Assembly (NCBI GenBank): GCA_002803225.1 | Contig: NXFV01000186.1 | Location: 21,559-85,558, forward strand | Length of the DNA stretch: 64,000 bases | Direction: 5' to 3' | Origin: Gamarada debralockiae | Lineage: Eukaryota; Ascomycota; Leotiomycetes; Helotiales; Hyphodiscaceae | Shown here: piece after piece, positions 45,460 through 56,110 of the stretch | Numbering within the stretch: position 1 is the first letter of the stretch | Layout of the letters: each line of letters starts with the position of its first letter | Made by a program: the position numbers and the translations under genes | The notes under the pieces: generated by a model | Database searches by the model: none | What the model saw: the letters and a program-made list of their open reading frames with translations, nothing else | What the model was told of the DNA's origin: nothing

Positions 45460-46264
45460 TCACTTCCTCCTCATTCGAGCAAGTGTACAGCCAAGAACTC
45501 CAACAACGGTCGCGAGAAGGACGTATCCTCCTACCTTATAAACCCCTCCAATCTTCTCCATTATCGGATATGGATACAACTCATTCCTAGAACGACATTG
45601 CTCAAGCCACAAACCATACGAGAAAATGAGCAAATACGACAGACTTGTAATAGAAGTCTTGGACGGCCGTTCACCTCCCCTTGGTTTCAGAAAGATATCC
45701 GCTATCAAGAAGACAAAGGGATTGAGATGGAGTGATACATCTGGAAAACTTGATCAATAAATACAGCACCGGAACTTGGTGTTGAATGGGTTCCTCACCG
45801 AGGAACTTGTTCTTGTTCGTGAGTCTTCTCCGAAGCAACGACTCGTCATACCATAAAACGCTCCAATAAATAGGGGTCAAGAACGTTTCCAATCCTCCAG
45901 CAACAAAGCTGATATACGTGTGCAGCTTTTGCAATGGTGCAGGAGCTAAAGACATGTCTTCAAGGACGCCGAGGGAGCAGGATAATGCTGAGATGGCAAC
46001 ACCCCAAACAGTAAGGTATTGGGAATGACCTCCAAAGCTTTGCGTTCTGCAGAAAAGTCAGCCTTTCGTTTAGATTTCAATCCGGTGAGTGAAGGGTGCA
46101 TCAGCGGCTCACGTTGGCATTGGATGTTGAGAGATGTAGTGAAACGACCAAGTGAAGTTACTGAGTGCCAAGATCTGTAGTTGGGTTAGAGACACTCCTG
46201 CAATCTGTGTCACGGGGTAACCAACATGAATAGCAGTCCTTAACTCATGACCGCTGGAAGCCAT
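45460..46264 (-). CDS. FAR-17a/AIG1-like multi-span membrane protein
   Basis: Exons complement(45460..45740, 45799..46046, 46113..46264) join to 226 residues. The pattern is that of the androgen-induced/FAR-17a family: GGHSQYLTVWGVAIS (helix 2), YISFVAGGLETFLTPIYWSVL (helix with the conserved loop), VSLHLNPFVFLIADIF (the conserved His-containing segment completed by the second splice) and ELYPYPIMEKIG before the last helix. Human relatives AIG1/ADTRP hydrolyse fatty-acid esters of hydroxy fatty acids using Thr and His. Five to six hydrophobic helices are visible. Introns are 58 and 66 nt. Confidence 0.82.
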
Positions 46265-46675
46265 TTTGGCGACTCAACAGTATGAATCCCCTAACCTTTC
46301 CGGAAAATTGGAAGAAAGGAAAGTGGACCTTTTCAGTCGACAGGCAGGGAGATATATGAAGAGTATCGGTGATAGGAGGTTCCGTAGTCCCGTCTCAGTA
46401 ATACACGGGAGAACGTTCTCCCAGGACAGCGAATGCGAAATGCGAGTGTAACTTTTACACGTGACTGGCCCCTGTTTCCACAGACTTTGTCATGGAAGAA
46501 GAGAAGATCATGTAAGTCTCAACCGATGTTGTGGCAACCCAGTGTCTTTTGACGAATCCGTAACTGCAAATTCAAGTCTGCCGCCATATCATATACACAT
46601 CAGACCTCATAATGTCTAGATTCCATTCCCCAGTCATATATACAAACGTACATCCTCACAAAACTTTGAATATAT
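46265..46675. other. Intergenic region
   Basis: 411 bp upstream of the FAR-17a-like gene; no supported gene. Confidence 0.4.
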
Positions 46676-48102
46676 TTACGCCGGAGAGTATTTCCTACTT
46701 GGTGTAACCACAATATCCTCTGTACTCGTATTTGGAGACTTCGACGAATCCATCTTGAAACTCTTCGTTACCACAATCCCACCATCTTCACTCTGACCAT
46801 ATCTCGCGATCCCAATTCCTTCGTCCCCAAGTGATGAAAGTGGCAATGATTGTTTGAGTTCTCAATCTTTGCTGAGCTTCGCGAATCGGCCCCTGGAGTG
46901 TGTGGCTGCTGGTGTATTGGCGGCTTTGCCTGATCCGTACGAGGCAAAGACACTTGGAAATTGTTTGTCGTATGAAGGGTTTAAGGACTACGACTGTGTT
47001 GCACACTATTCGGATGTTGATTTCAACCGAGCTGAGAAAAAGAATCAAGGGGCTAACAAGGTCCGTCGTGAGATTAGCGAAGTTTGGGAGGGGGGACATA
47101 CGACCAAACAGTTGCTCTTCCTTGGGAGTAGGTCACATCGGGGTTGTTCTGAAGTGACATGATGCATGTGATTCGGAAGATACAGTTCACAGTGGCACTT
47201 TGATTGGCGTTAGCTGTCGTCTCTCTTTCCGCGAGATGACTTAGACGACTTACAATATTCCTGTCGAGAAAATAGATCCTAGTACCACCTTTTGCGGAAG
47301 TGGCAAATTCAAATGGTGAAGCATGTGCAGCGGAAGTACAAGAATAATGCACTCGGCAATATTGAGGATGGCATGCCGCAGTTGTTGAGACACTCTCCTG
47401 TGTTGCTTTCAAGGGACTGTACGGGTATGCAATCACGAGAGTGATGGAGAGTATGTATCTTACGATCATGAAGACTGTTCCATAAAGCGCCATTCGAAAC
47501 AGAACTTGTGGTTCAGACGGTGAAGTCTGTGTTTCTCGCGTTCGTTGAGAATTATGATTTGGTTCTAAGCTCTTTCGACTTATAGATTGAGGATTGAAAG
47601 TTTGGTGAAGGCCGGTGCGCAAGCGTAGGTTGCGACTAGTGGACTCAATAACCTTAAGAAGTAATAGTTAGCATGTCAAGATTCAAAGCAACGGCTGTTC
47701 CGTACCACCTTCAGATAGCCAGCCATCTGAATTGCTGTGGCTTCCAATAAATGTCCACCGAATCCGTGCTTCATCAACTGTACTGAGACGTAGAAGAATC
47801 TAGCAGAGAATCCCTAGAGTCTGTTAAAATCAAAGCATTCCACGTGAAGAGAAGAGATAGGGTACCATTACCAGTAACACAGCAACTAATCCAGACGTTA
47901 GACTAAATTTGAACTGCACACCTAGAGCACTTACCATCGTCAAGACTAAAGGAGCGAACGATGAAGGATCTTGTGTACAAGCGAGTTCCAAGTGTGAGAG
48001 TGCAAGTCCCAAAGCAATGCCATAGGCAAGTATAAACTCCGCTGAGTATCTGTCATTATGGTGGATATTGAAATCTTGTGTGACTCCCGCCGGAGCTGTC
48101 AT
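46676..48102 (-). pseudogene. Decayed PTH11-type receptor / fungal rhodopsin-domain membrane protein
   Basis: Minus-strand pieces match the order of fungal PTH11-like seven-helix proteins: the start APAGVTQDFNIHHNDR at 48102, a GHLLEATAIQMAGYLK loop, the central IAECIILVLPLHMLHHLNLP helix, the NNPDVTYSQGRATVWS block before a GT-AG intron, and SVEINIRIVCNTVVVLKPF. After LKPFIR the family-like tail (FPSVFASYGSGKA ... LGDEGIGIARYGQSEDGGI) continues only in another frame and is cut by TGA, so there is a frameshift near 46968 and a nonsense codon after LSKD. Some middle helices are also hard to place. Intact members are plasma-membrane receptors for surface or chemical cues. Confidence 0.6.
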
Positions 48103-48309
48103 CTAGCTAACGAGTGTTGTGTTGCCCATGTTGACTTTGATTCCTCGTTCAGAAGATAATTAAAGATGTTCTCCTCGTGGATCCGGATCAAACTGTAGGA
48201 CCGGCTTTCTGCCAGAGAGGTCACCATGTAGACTCCAGACGGAGTCCTCGCGCTACCGTTGTTGAAGTTGTGGTCTCTGGTACCGCTTGCGGTTTCGTCC
48301 TCCATCAAT

Positions 48310-49137
48310 TCGTCAAGCGTGTCGAGATTGACAGGCATCCATTGTCGATATTGGGAAGTGTTGTGATTGTACCGTTCTTCTCGCGTTTGGTCTTCAACGG
48401 CAGTGATGAATATGAGAATTACTGGGCTGCCTATCAGGGAGCGGTGCTGATGGAATTACGTGCTTTGGTGTCTCTCTGGACGAATATGCTGGTGTACAGG
48501 GCTTATTCCATTACCTGAGTAACTTTGCAGGGCTGATTGGAGCCAAACTTTCGAAACCCTGGTCCTTGGAAAGGTGCTTGGATCGAAAGTCAGATAGTAC
48601 CAGGTGGTGGGAGGGCTCAAGAAGCAATATGCCGATTATGCTCGAACATGTATTGAGCTCCACTTCCGTCAATCGCTGAAATGCTAGTGAAGTATTTTAC
48701 AGGCCCAAGAGAACTCATCATTTTCGATGCTGAGGCCACCAGCCCGATACTTAGATTCAATTCCAAAGCTTGAAAAGGGTCATTCTACGACGCGATAGAG
48801 CAGTCTCTACACACCACTAGTGAACATGACTTCCACAAGAAGCGACGCAAGGTTTGGAAAATGGCCTTCAAGCAAAGTAAGAATGCAAATTTGTGTTTGA
48901 CTATAAGCAAACCTAACCAGACCAACATTTACCGATTATGGACCATCAATTAAAGAATTCAGATACTCTCCTCACTCGTATCGAGAGTAATGAAGGAAAG
49001 CCAGTTGTGCTCAATGACCCTTGTATCCATTACAGCTACGATGTGATGAGCGCTCTGACGTTCGGTGACTCTACCCGCTTTCTGGAAGGAAAATCAACCG
49101 ACTTAGCAAGTGTCGACTCATTTGGCTTGACTTGAGA
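48310..49137 (+). pseudogene. Truncated, broken cytochrome P450 gene
   Basis: Only the N-terminal third of a fungal P450 is left: a membrane-end region (MLVYRAY), FHYLSNFAGLIGAKLSKPW after a frame change near 48505, GLKKQYADYART, then after a probable intron GPRELIIFDAEATSPIL, a TGA codon (K-A-stop-K-G), SFYDAIEQSLHTT with HDFHKKRRKVWKMAFKQ (C-helix-like W/R motif) and HYSYDVMSALTFGDSTRFL. The heme-binding cysteine region is missing; similarity ends near 49130. It neighbours other decayed genes. Confidence 0.75.
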
Positions 49138-49977
49138 ATCTGGCTTGTGCCGAACCAGGCGTAGGCAATCATCTTTTCTTAGATTTGTTTGTAAATCAAA
49201 GTCTTCCCTCATGCATGCGGTCTTCATGGTTTACTTATTCACCAACGAATTGCTTGAATTTTGAGTAGAAAATTGGAAAATGATCGGCAAGTGCTGGCCA
49301 CCATTTGGTACTTTTTTTTGGATGAGTTTCTGAGGCTCTTTGGTCTACTCGGTCGGTCGACTGCAGAGATTGAGAATTAGTGTGTTCTTGGGTGCCAGCA
49401 AACAGTGCATAGACCTCTTGTTGATTGTTTGGAACCGACAACTGTAGTTTGAACAACAAAATAGGGGAAGGGCGATTAAGCGAACTTTTGTTGATCTCGT
49501 GACTACCTGATCTTGGCCTTTTGATGCCACCGACTCTTGAAAATTGTATGGGTTGCTAGGTCAGGATTGGTAATCCACACCCGCTTTTATTTCATTTAAC
49601 TGCGCTTTTCGGGAGGTGTTTCCATTTGAGGTTGTTTGTTGAAGCAATTTGTGCAGCGTTGCGAAAGGAAGTAGTTCAGGTGGCTGATGGTGGCATTCCG
49701 AAGGAAAAGAACCCCCCAATGACAATATCCAATTTTCGTACGTAATTACATCTCATATGCAGCGATATTCGAGCTACCCGGACAGGCCAAGTCGGTTATT
49801 CTCCAATAAGAGCTCGATTTGTCCGCGCGGGTCAAAAATGTGCTTTAAGAAGGCTGCCTCGCACTTCATTTTCCTCACCAACTTTTTCCGTCCTTTCCCC
49901 TCTTCTTTCAATTCCCACGATCGCATAACTCCTTCAAAATCGCTCAAACTCATTCAAGATATTTGTATCGGCTCAAA
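49138..49977. other. Intergenic region
   Basis: 840 bp where the rest of the P450 would be expected; I find no continuation and no other gene. Confidence 0.45.
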
Positions 49978-50839
49978 ATGGCCTCAAATACAGTTTCTTT
50001 GATCACAGGAGCAAATCGAGGTTTTACCCCTATTCAGCCCCTTTGTCATGCATACGCTCACGCGACCCAATCAGGAATCGGCTTTGGACTGACAGCGTCT
50101 CTGCTCTTGAGGCCCAACACGACCGTCATAGCTACTGTCCGATCATCCACTACTTCTATTACGGAGCTCGAATCACTCCCGACTGCAGCAAACAGCCAAC
50201 TCATGATCGCGATTCTCTCCAACACCTCCGATAGCGATGCTTCCATCATGGTATCCAATCTCTCACAACAAGGAATCACTCACATCGACACCATCATCGC
50301 CAACGCTGGGGCTGGTGAGACTTTCGAAAGCTCTTTGTCCACTCCGCTCTCTGAGCTTCGCCAAAGCTTCGAGATTAACACTCTCGGCCCCATTAAGCTC
50401 TTCCAAGAAGCCTACCCTCTCCTCAAAAAGTCAACAAAACCCAAGTTCATCGTCATCTCGTCTAGCCTGGGCAGCATTGGAGCTATGGAAGGAAATGTTC
50501 CGAGCTTGGCATATGGAATGAGCAAGGCTGCGGCCAACTACTTTGTTAAGAAGGTTCACTTTGAACATGAGGAAGTTACGGCGGTGGCTGTGCATCCTGG
50601 GTACGTCTCCATTACGTGCGGTGTGACAGGAGTGATAAATGGGCTGAAGGCTAATGAGATGATACAGATGGGTGAAGACAGGAAATGGACAAGCATTCGC
50701 TGACTCGATGGGAGTCGCGGAACCGCCAATGACTCTGGAGGAAAGTGTGAAGGGAATTCTCGAGCAGGTTGGTACTGCTTCAAGAGCTACCACCTCGGGA
50801 GCTTTCGTCTCTTATGATGGCACTGTCATTCCATGGTGA
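49978..50839 (+). CDS. Short-chain dehydrogenase/reductase (norsolorinic acid ketoreductase-like class)
   Basis: Exons 49978..50020, 50075..50600 and 50668..50839 (introns 54 and 67 nt) give 246 residues. The cofactor motif TGANRGIGFGL is split by the first intron; IIANAGAGE, VISSSLGSIG and the YGMSKAAANYF active site (Tyr, Lys) follow; HPGWV spans the second splice and SGAFVSYDGTVIPW closes the protein. Fungal SDRs with this ending are often near polyketide genes, but none is intact here. It stands between pseudogenes yet is itself undamaged. Confidence 0.9.
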
Positions 50840-51026
50840 TATGCCGAAGACTTTTGGTAATGGCTTTATTGGTTTACAATTTTTCAATGAAGCCAGGCAT
50901 TTATCCAAAAATATCTTCTGACACGGACACTGGAAGAAAGTTAAAGTTGCCCATACAAAACTCCTTGTCTCATAAGGAAGCCTCCCTGAAGAACGCCCCT
51001 CATGGCAATTAGCAACGGATATCTTA

Positions 51027-52851
51027 CTACAACTTCACTCCATTCTCGACGACCCCTTCCATCGCTGGTTGAGTGGCACGATGGTTCTCTTCATCATCAG
51101 TGATGGCCTGAGGACCCACATAATTACGGCCCTTAAGCAACCACCAGAAAGCAGCAAAAATAGAGATTCAACCAGTAATCAGACATGCGTAATTCATGTT
51201 GACTGCAGTGACCTGCAACGAACATGGGAAGCAGTAAATGACAACGAACAACACAATGTAAAGACAGCTGTTGATGTTGACCGTGTAGCCAACGAGATTG
51301 CCCATTTGATAGGGACCAGGCCGCATGCTGTTGATATACGGTCCGGGCGTGTGTGAGGACCGAGAAAAGCGACGAGTGAAGACGAATGGAAGGGCCGCGG
51401 CAAGGTAGGAGAGGGTGGATAGTACAACGAAGGAGCCAACGAATGCGTTGAAGGCTCTTGTTGACCGAACATAGATCGCTCTAAGGATTGTGGAAAAGAT
51501 ACCGCAGGCTAATGTAGCGTTGAATGGATTCTTGAAGCGCGGTGAGATGACACCAAGGGTACATGAGAACGGGACAGCGCCGTCCCGTGCGATGGTCCAG
51601 AGAGAGCGACCAGCAGTGATGTATGTCCCGATGAGGCAGCAGGAAATGGGTACAAAAATGATGAACAGTAGCCCAAGCGTTCCCCCATTCGAGGATGTAG
51701 CCTAGGAGTAGATTTGAGCGAGGGGGAAGTACGAAGCGTTCAAAACATCTGAAAGATTGGTGGTTGTGTAGAATATGGTGATCGTGTAGAAGAAGGCCGT
51801 GAAGAATCCAAAGACCATTTGAGCGGCAATCGCAAGGGGTAGGTTTTGCTTCGGATGAGGAATCTCTTCTGCAAGATGCGAGACGCAATCGGGCGTTCCG
51901 ACTGCGTAGGCGCCGTTCAACGTTCTAGCTAGAAATACGAAACCGTGGCTGGAATATCCGGTTTGATTGTTCCAATCGGCCCAACAAATGAAGACGATGC
52001 GTAGCCAGACCCCCTAGTGTGTGGTAGGGCGGCACAGGCGATGATTGTGACGAAGACGCCAGCTATGATGAAGAACAGGCCGATGTTGTTGATCATAGGT
52101 AGTGTGCGGTTGCGCATAGTACCGTGCAATAGGACATCCACGTGAAAATCAAGTAGGCGACGAAAACATGCCATCTCTGTGGAACATATTCGGGATGATA
52201 TATTCCGTACATGGCGACGACGATATTGCCGGAAAGGCTTGCCATGGTTCCTAAGGCCTGTTAGATCCTTCTAATCGTTGGCCTGACGCTGAAGACTTAC
52301 CAGAAGCGCAGATCCATGCAAACATGTTCCACCATCCTGTAAACCAGCCGCAGATTCTGCCATACTTGGGTCTAGGAGTGATTGAAGCCTAGTGATAGAC
52401 TCTAGCACTGCTGGGCATAGAAGAAGCAAGTTCCTGTGGAAGACATCAGCATCCGGTGACCATGAGCAACGTTACATACGGGTGATGTGCTTACCGCGAT
52501 TGAGGCTGCAATGAGCCAGTAAAACATAGAGACGACGATGAATTCGTAGATGACACCAGGTGGGCCACCATTGCTATTGAAATATCAGCCTCACCCCTTT
52601 GAAGTGCCATTCTGACTTGGAGATAGGGTGCTTACTATATGGCAACAGCAATACTCGCCAAGAGCAGCCCATGTATTTCTAGTAACTATCACCACGGAGC
52701 AGATCGAGAAGAGTGAGAAATTGCGCTCCAATTCTTGGATGTGATCTGTCTCGTTGGCTTTCATGAGATTGGGGTTGTGTTCTGCCATTGTACCTTTCTC
52801 CGAACCTGAGGCTGGCATTGAAGCTTTCTCGGGCTCCAGGTTTGGAACCAT
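51027..52851 (-). pseudogene. Decayed amino acid/GABA/choline permease (APC superfamily)
   Basis: Minus-strand translation gives a full-length fungal permease in pieces: ERNFSLFSICSVVIVTRNTWAAL, NGGPPGVIYEFIVVSMFYW, ELASSMPSSARVYH, FTGWWNMFAWICASG, GYSSHGFVFLARTLNGAYAV with HLAEEIPHPKQNLP, SLWTIARDGAVPFS and RPGPYQMGNLVGY. It is broken by TAG at 52389-52391 (a conserved Trp), a 1-base frameshift near 51981-51985 (SSSFV / WADWN), TAG at 51702-51704 (probably Gln) and a TGA in the last helix (about 51160). The two TAG codons fit C:G to T:A changes. Intact relatives import GABA, choline or amino acids at the plasma membrane. Confidence 0.88.
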
Positions 52852-54074
52852 GGTGACGAATTCAGTTGTGTTGAAAAAGGAAGGAGTCAGTACTGAAACA
52901 GGTGCGAATGCTTCTTGTGGATGGCAATCGTGATTAGAGGAAGCCGTGACTCGAAGCGAGCAGGGCAACGATGAATCATAAGCGAGGTGACTTTTGAAAG
53001 TCCACTGTCAAGAGAATGTATCAAAGCTTGAAGAGCTTCTCAACCTTAGTACTTATAGAGCTCAGCATGGAGTAGTGCTCTATGAAGAAGGCAAGAAGGA
53101 TATTATTCATGGCATGTTAACTCTAATCATGCCGGTGTTTCTTGGAATCTCACTGAGACCTGTAGGTTGTACCGCCAAGTCTTGGAATTCGATACTAAAA
53201 GCCTAATTTGGCCACCCTACAGGCTGCATATGCAGCAGCCTCGTGAGCAAGATTGCACAAAGATTCTGTACGCTTCCGACTAGAGATTCGTACCATTACC
53301 TCATGCCATATGTCGCTCCGCCATCTTCCAAGCTCCATTTGGAATATTGAAGAGATGAGAAGACGGTAGAAGGCGAGGACGGCTTGTATTAGTGAGGTAG
53401 ACACGGAAGTCCGACGATCGACGAGAATGGGAGAACAATTGACAGGTTGACGTTGAGATCTTCATATGCAGTCAAGATACAGGGGATTTTAGGGGCTCGC
53501 GGCTGCCCCGCACCCCCGATAAAGTTTCCGAGGTATCTTGCTCTTAGTACTACTGTACAATCAATATTAGAAAGCCCTCCCATCCCTTTTTCTCCAAATG
53601 CGCATTCAATAATTCGTTCATCGTGTTTGAAGATCTAAAAACATGACTGTTTCTACGACTTCTGGCTGTGATATCGTGGAACCTCAAACCCATTTCCTCG
53701 GAACTGTGTTGGCAAATCGATCATGTGCGTCGAATAGAAAAGTGCTCCGACGCTGTATTCGGTAAAGATTGCATCTTTACCTGAGCCATACGGGAAGATC
53801 GAGTTGTACGACGCATGGCTTGTGTCCCGAATATCTGAGCTGATCTCAATGAGATCTAGACATGCTCTCCCCCACAATGTTTGTCAAATATTGCTTCCCG
53901 GAGACCTTCCCGAATGTATCCGTCTTGTACTCGTTGTCTCTAAGCTCATCGTTGTCACCGTTCGTCGAGCAAGTGCTGAAGTGAATTCGGGGAATCGAAG
54001 GAATCCAGAGAAGATGGAGAGTGGACCGTTCGCGCTTCGTGCGACGACCATTCATTGAATCAAAGGCCCCTGAA
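52852..54074. other. Intergenic region with unassigned minus-strand frames
   Basis: 1.2 kb with no gene I can support. Minus-strand frames at 53653-53877 (NSIFPYGSGKDAIFTEYSVG) and 53846-54055 look somewhat protein-like but lack family features and a clean junction. Confidence 0.4.
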
Positions 54075-54656
54075 TCAAAGAATTTTTCTCATCACACATC
54101 TCGCAGACATATCGAAGCCATGTTGCCTCTCCCCCTCAAGTATCCCCAAGTATGTCCTTCCCATTTCAAGCGCATTGACTTCCATAAATCCCATCCTGCC
54201 ATACCATGGCCCGTTCCAAGCCAGACTGCGGTAGGTCGTAAGTGTCATTGATTTGTATCCCTCTCGTCGGACGTCCGCTTCCATTCGTTCCATCAAGGCC
54301 TTTCCAACTCCCTTCCCTTGGAAATCTTGTGCAACAGATATCTCAACCAGGTGAAAATTGCCATCAATATGCTCTCCTCCACTGAAACCGACAGGATAAT
54401 CCATAAAGTCGCAAGCGACCCAGAGATGCTGGGCATCAATCATAGCTGCGAGTATTTTTGGGTCGACGGTTGATCCGTCGACGAGGAAATCGAGATTTGC
54501 CGTTCGGAATAACTCTGCTGCGGAGCGTTCAACAGGTCCAAGGAATGGTATATCTGCGAATCGTGCCTTTCGGATGCTGAAATCTCGGGTAGGTTGGGGG
54601 GTTTCGGATTGTTGAACGGCAGCTGCTGCCATTGCTAAGATGGAGAGTCTGTCCAT
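54075..54656 (-). CDS. GNAT N-acetyltransferase
   Basis: Single exon, 193 residues. After a short Ala/Gln-rich start comes FSIRKARFADIPFL (strand 1), VACDFMDYPVGFSGG (strand 4), VEISVAQDFQGKGVGKALM with the Q-x-x-G-x-G/A acetyl-CoA loop, and NGPWYGRMGFMEV near the end. The substrate is not evident. It is divergent to the MDP-1 gene, 431 bp away. Confidence 0.9.
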   Translation of the reverse strand: MDRLSILAMAAAAVQQSETPQPTRDFSIRKARFADIPFLGPVERSAAELFRTANLDFLVDGSTVDPKILAAMIDAQHLWVACDFMDYPVGFSGGEHIDGNFHLVEISVAQDFQGKGVGKALMERMEADVRREGYKSMTLTTYRSLAWNGPWYGRMGFMEVNALEMGRTYLGILEGERQHGFDMSARCVMRKIL

Positions 54657-55087
54657 TGATTGAGTTGAATGATTTGAGAGCTCAAAAATAAGCTTCGTAT
54701 TTATTCAGTGCATTTGAGAGGACGTTAGGGAGTAAGCTCGTGTGACGATTCAGGAAGTCTGAACCATTGGGACTTTTGTGATGTTTTGAGCAAAAAGTTA
54801 ATGATACAGAATGAGCGAAGAAAAGAAAGAAAGGACGGACGGACGGGAGCTTCGTTTGCTTTATTGCTCTTAGTAATTTTAAAAATGATTTTTGGGACGA
54901 AAACTTTGAGTCATCAAATGTGACGTGCCGAGCCTTGACCTTGTTCATCGTCAACACCAAGACCACCCCGCCACAACTCTCTCCCCTCCAAAGAATCTCC
55001 ACCATTCAACGATTCAACCCCTCTATCACGACGTACGAGTAACGCGCCTCTCCATTCTCCTTCCTCTCATCGTCCTCCTTTATCCCA
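54657..55087. promoter_or_regulatory. Divergent promoter of GNAT and MDP-1 genes
   Basis: 431 bp between the two starts, with a C/T-rich leader before the MDP-1 ATG. No discrete site recognised. Confidence 0.45.
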
Positions 55088-55732
55088 ATGACAAAAAAGC
55101 TCAGCAAAACGACGCCGGAAGGCTCAATATCCTCCTCCACATCAACAGCTCCTTCAACCTTCCATGACTCGCTCGCACTCCCCAAACTAATAGTCTTCGA
55201 CCTCGACTACACGTTATGGCCGTTCTGGGTAGACACCCACATCACACCACCTCTGAAACCTTCTTCAGCGCACGACTCCGCAAAAGATCGCTTTGGGGAA
55301 TCGTTTGCATTCTATAGCGAAGTCCCATCGATCCTCTCCTTCCTACGAGAACGTGGCATTAAGGTTGGCGCAGCGTCGCGAACAAGTGCACCAGATCTAG
55401 GACGAGAGATGTTAAGGTTGTTACATGTGGCGGATGTGGAAGGAAAGAAGAGGAAGAGTATTGATTATTTTGATCATTTGGAGATATACCCGGGGAGCAA
55501 GATTACGCACTTTGTGAAGCTGCAGAAGGCTACGGGGCTGAGGTATGAGGATATGCTGTTCTTTGATGACGAGTCGAGGAATAGGAATGTGGAGAGCTTA
55601 GGGGTTCATATGCATCTGGTGAGGGATGGAGTGACTAGGGCGGAGATTGATAGTGGAATAAAGGCATGGAGAGCAAGACACGGATTGGCAAGACAGGCGG
55701 AGCGGGCGAGTGAAACGACAGAGCAACGATGA
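55088..55732 (+). CDS. Magnesium-dependent phosphatase-1 (MDP-1), HAD superfamily
   Basis: Single exon, 214 residues. HAD motif I is VFDLDYTLWPFW (nucleophile Asp38, acid Asp40), the form specific to MDP-1; motif II is GAASRTSAPDLGREML; motif III/IV are KITHFVKLQKATG and MLFFDDESRNRNVESLGV. MDP-1 is a Mg-dependent phosphatase acting on tyrosine-phosphate mimics and on glycated-protein or sugar phosphates in vitro. The first 30 residues are a Ser/Thr-rich fungal extension. Confidence 0.95.
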   Translation: MTKKLSKTTPEGSISSSTSTAPSTFHDSLALPKLIVFDLDYTLWPFWVDTHITPPLKPSSAHDSAKDRFGESFAFYSEVPSILSFLRERGIKVGAASRTSAPDLGREMLRLLHVADVEGKKRKSIDYFDHLEIYPGSKITHFVKLQKATGLRYEDMLFFDDESRNRNVESLGVHMHLVRDGVTRAEIDSGIKAWRARHGLARQAERASETTEQR

Positions 55733-56110
55733 AGACTTGATATACCGGTAAATATGGGAGGCAATACAGGCGTTTAGTGTATACCACGGGGCTTAGCTGT
55801 TAAGACAAGTGCATAGAGCTCTTAGATCAGATGGGTCAGCCTCAAGGTTGGGACAATAGAAATACAGCTACAAGGGAGGGTTGGAACACTTATTTATCTT
55901 CTCTACATTTCAAATATTCCTATCTTCTGAGCTGTCACCGTGAAGTCATTTAGAGTGACTTCTGCCCCCGCCAGGCACCCCTGACGCTAGCCGATTGGTG
56001 ACCTCCTGGAAAGGCTGCAGCCGCGAACTTTTCGCGTCCCAACTTCACCAAACCGTGTTCAACAACGTGTATTGCATTCTGAGACTTCAGATGTAGGGAT
56101 ATGTATCAAT
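55733..56110. other. Intergenic region
   Basis: 378 bp containing the MDP-1 3' end and the Rad4 promoter; no gene. Confidence 0.45.

Noticed and set aside
53653..54055. Possible gene on the minus strand (NSIFPYGSGKDAIF region)
   Set aside because: Weakly protein-like, but no start, junction or family match; kept as unassigned intergenic DNA.
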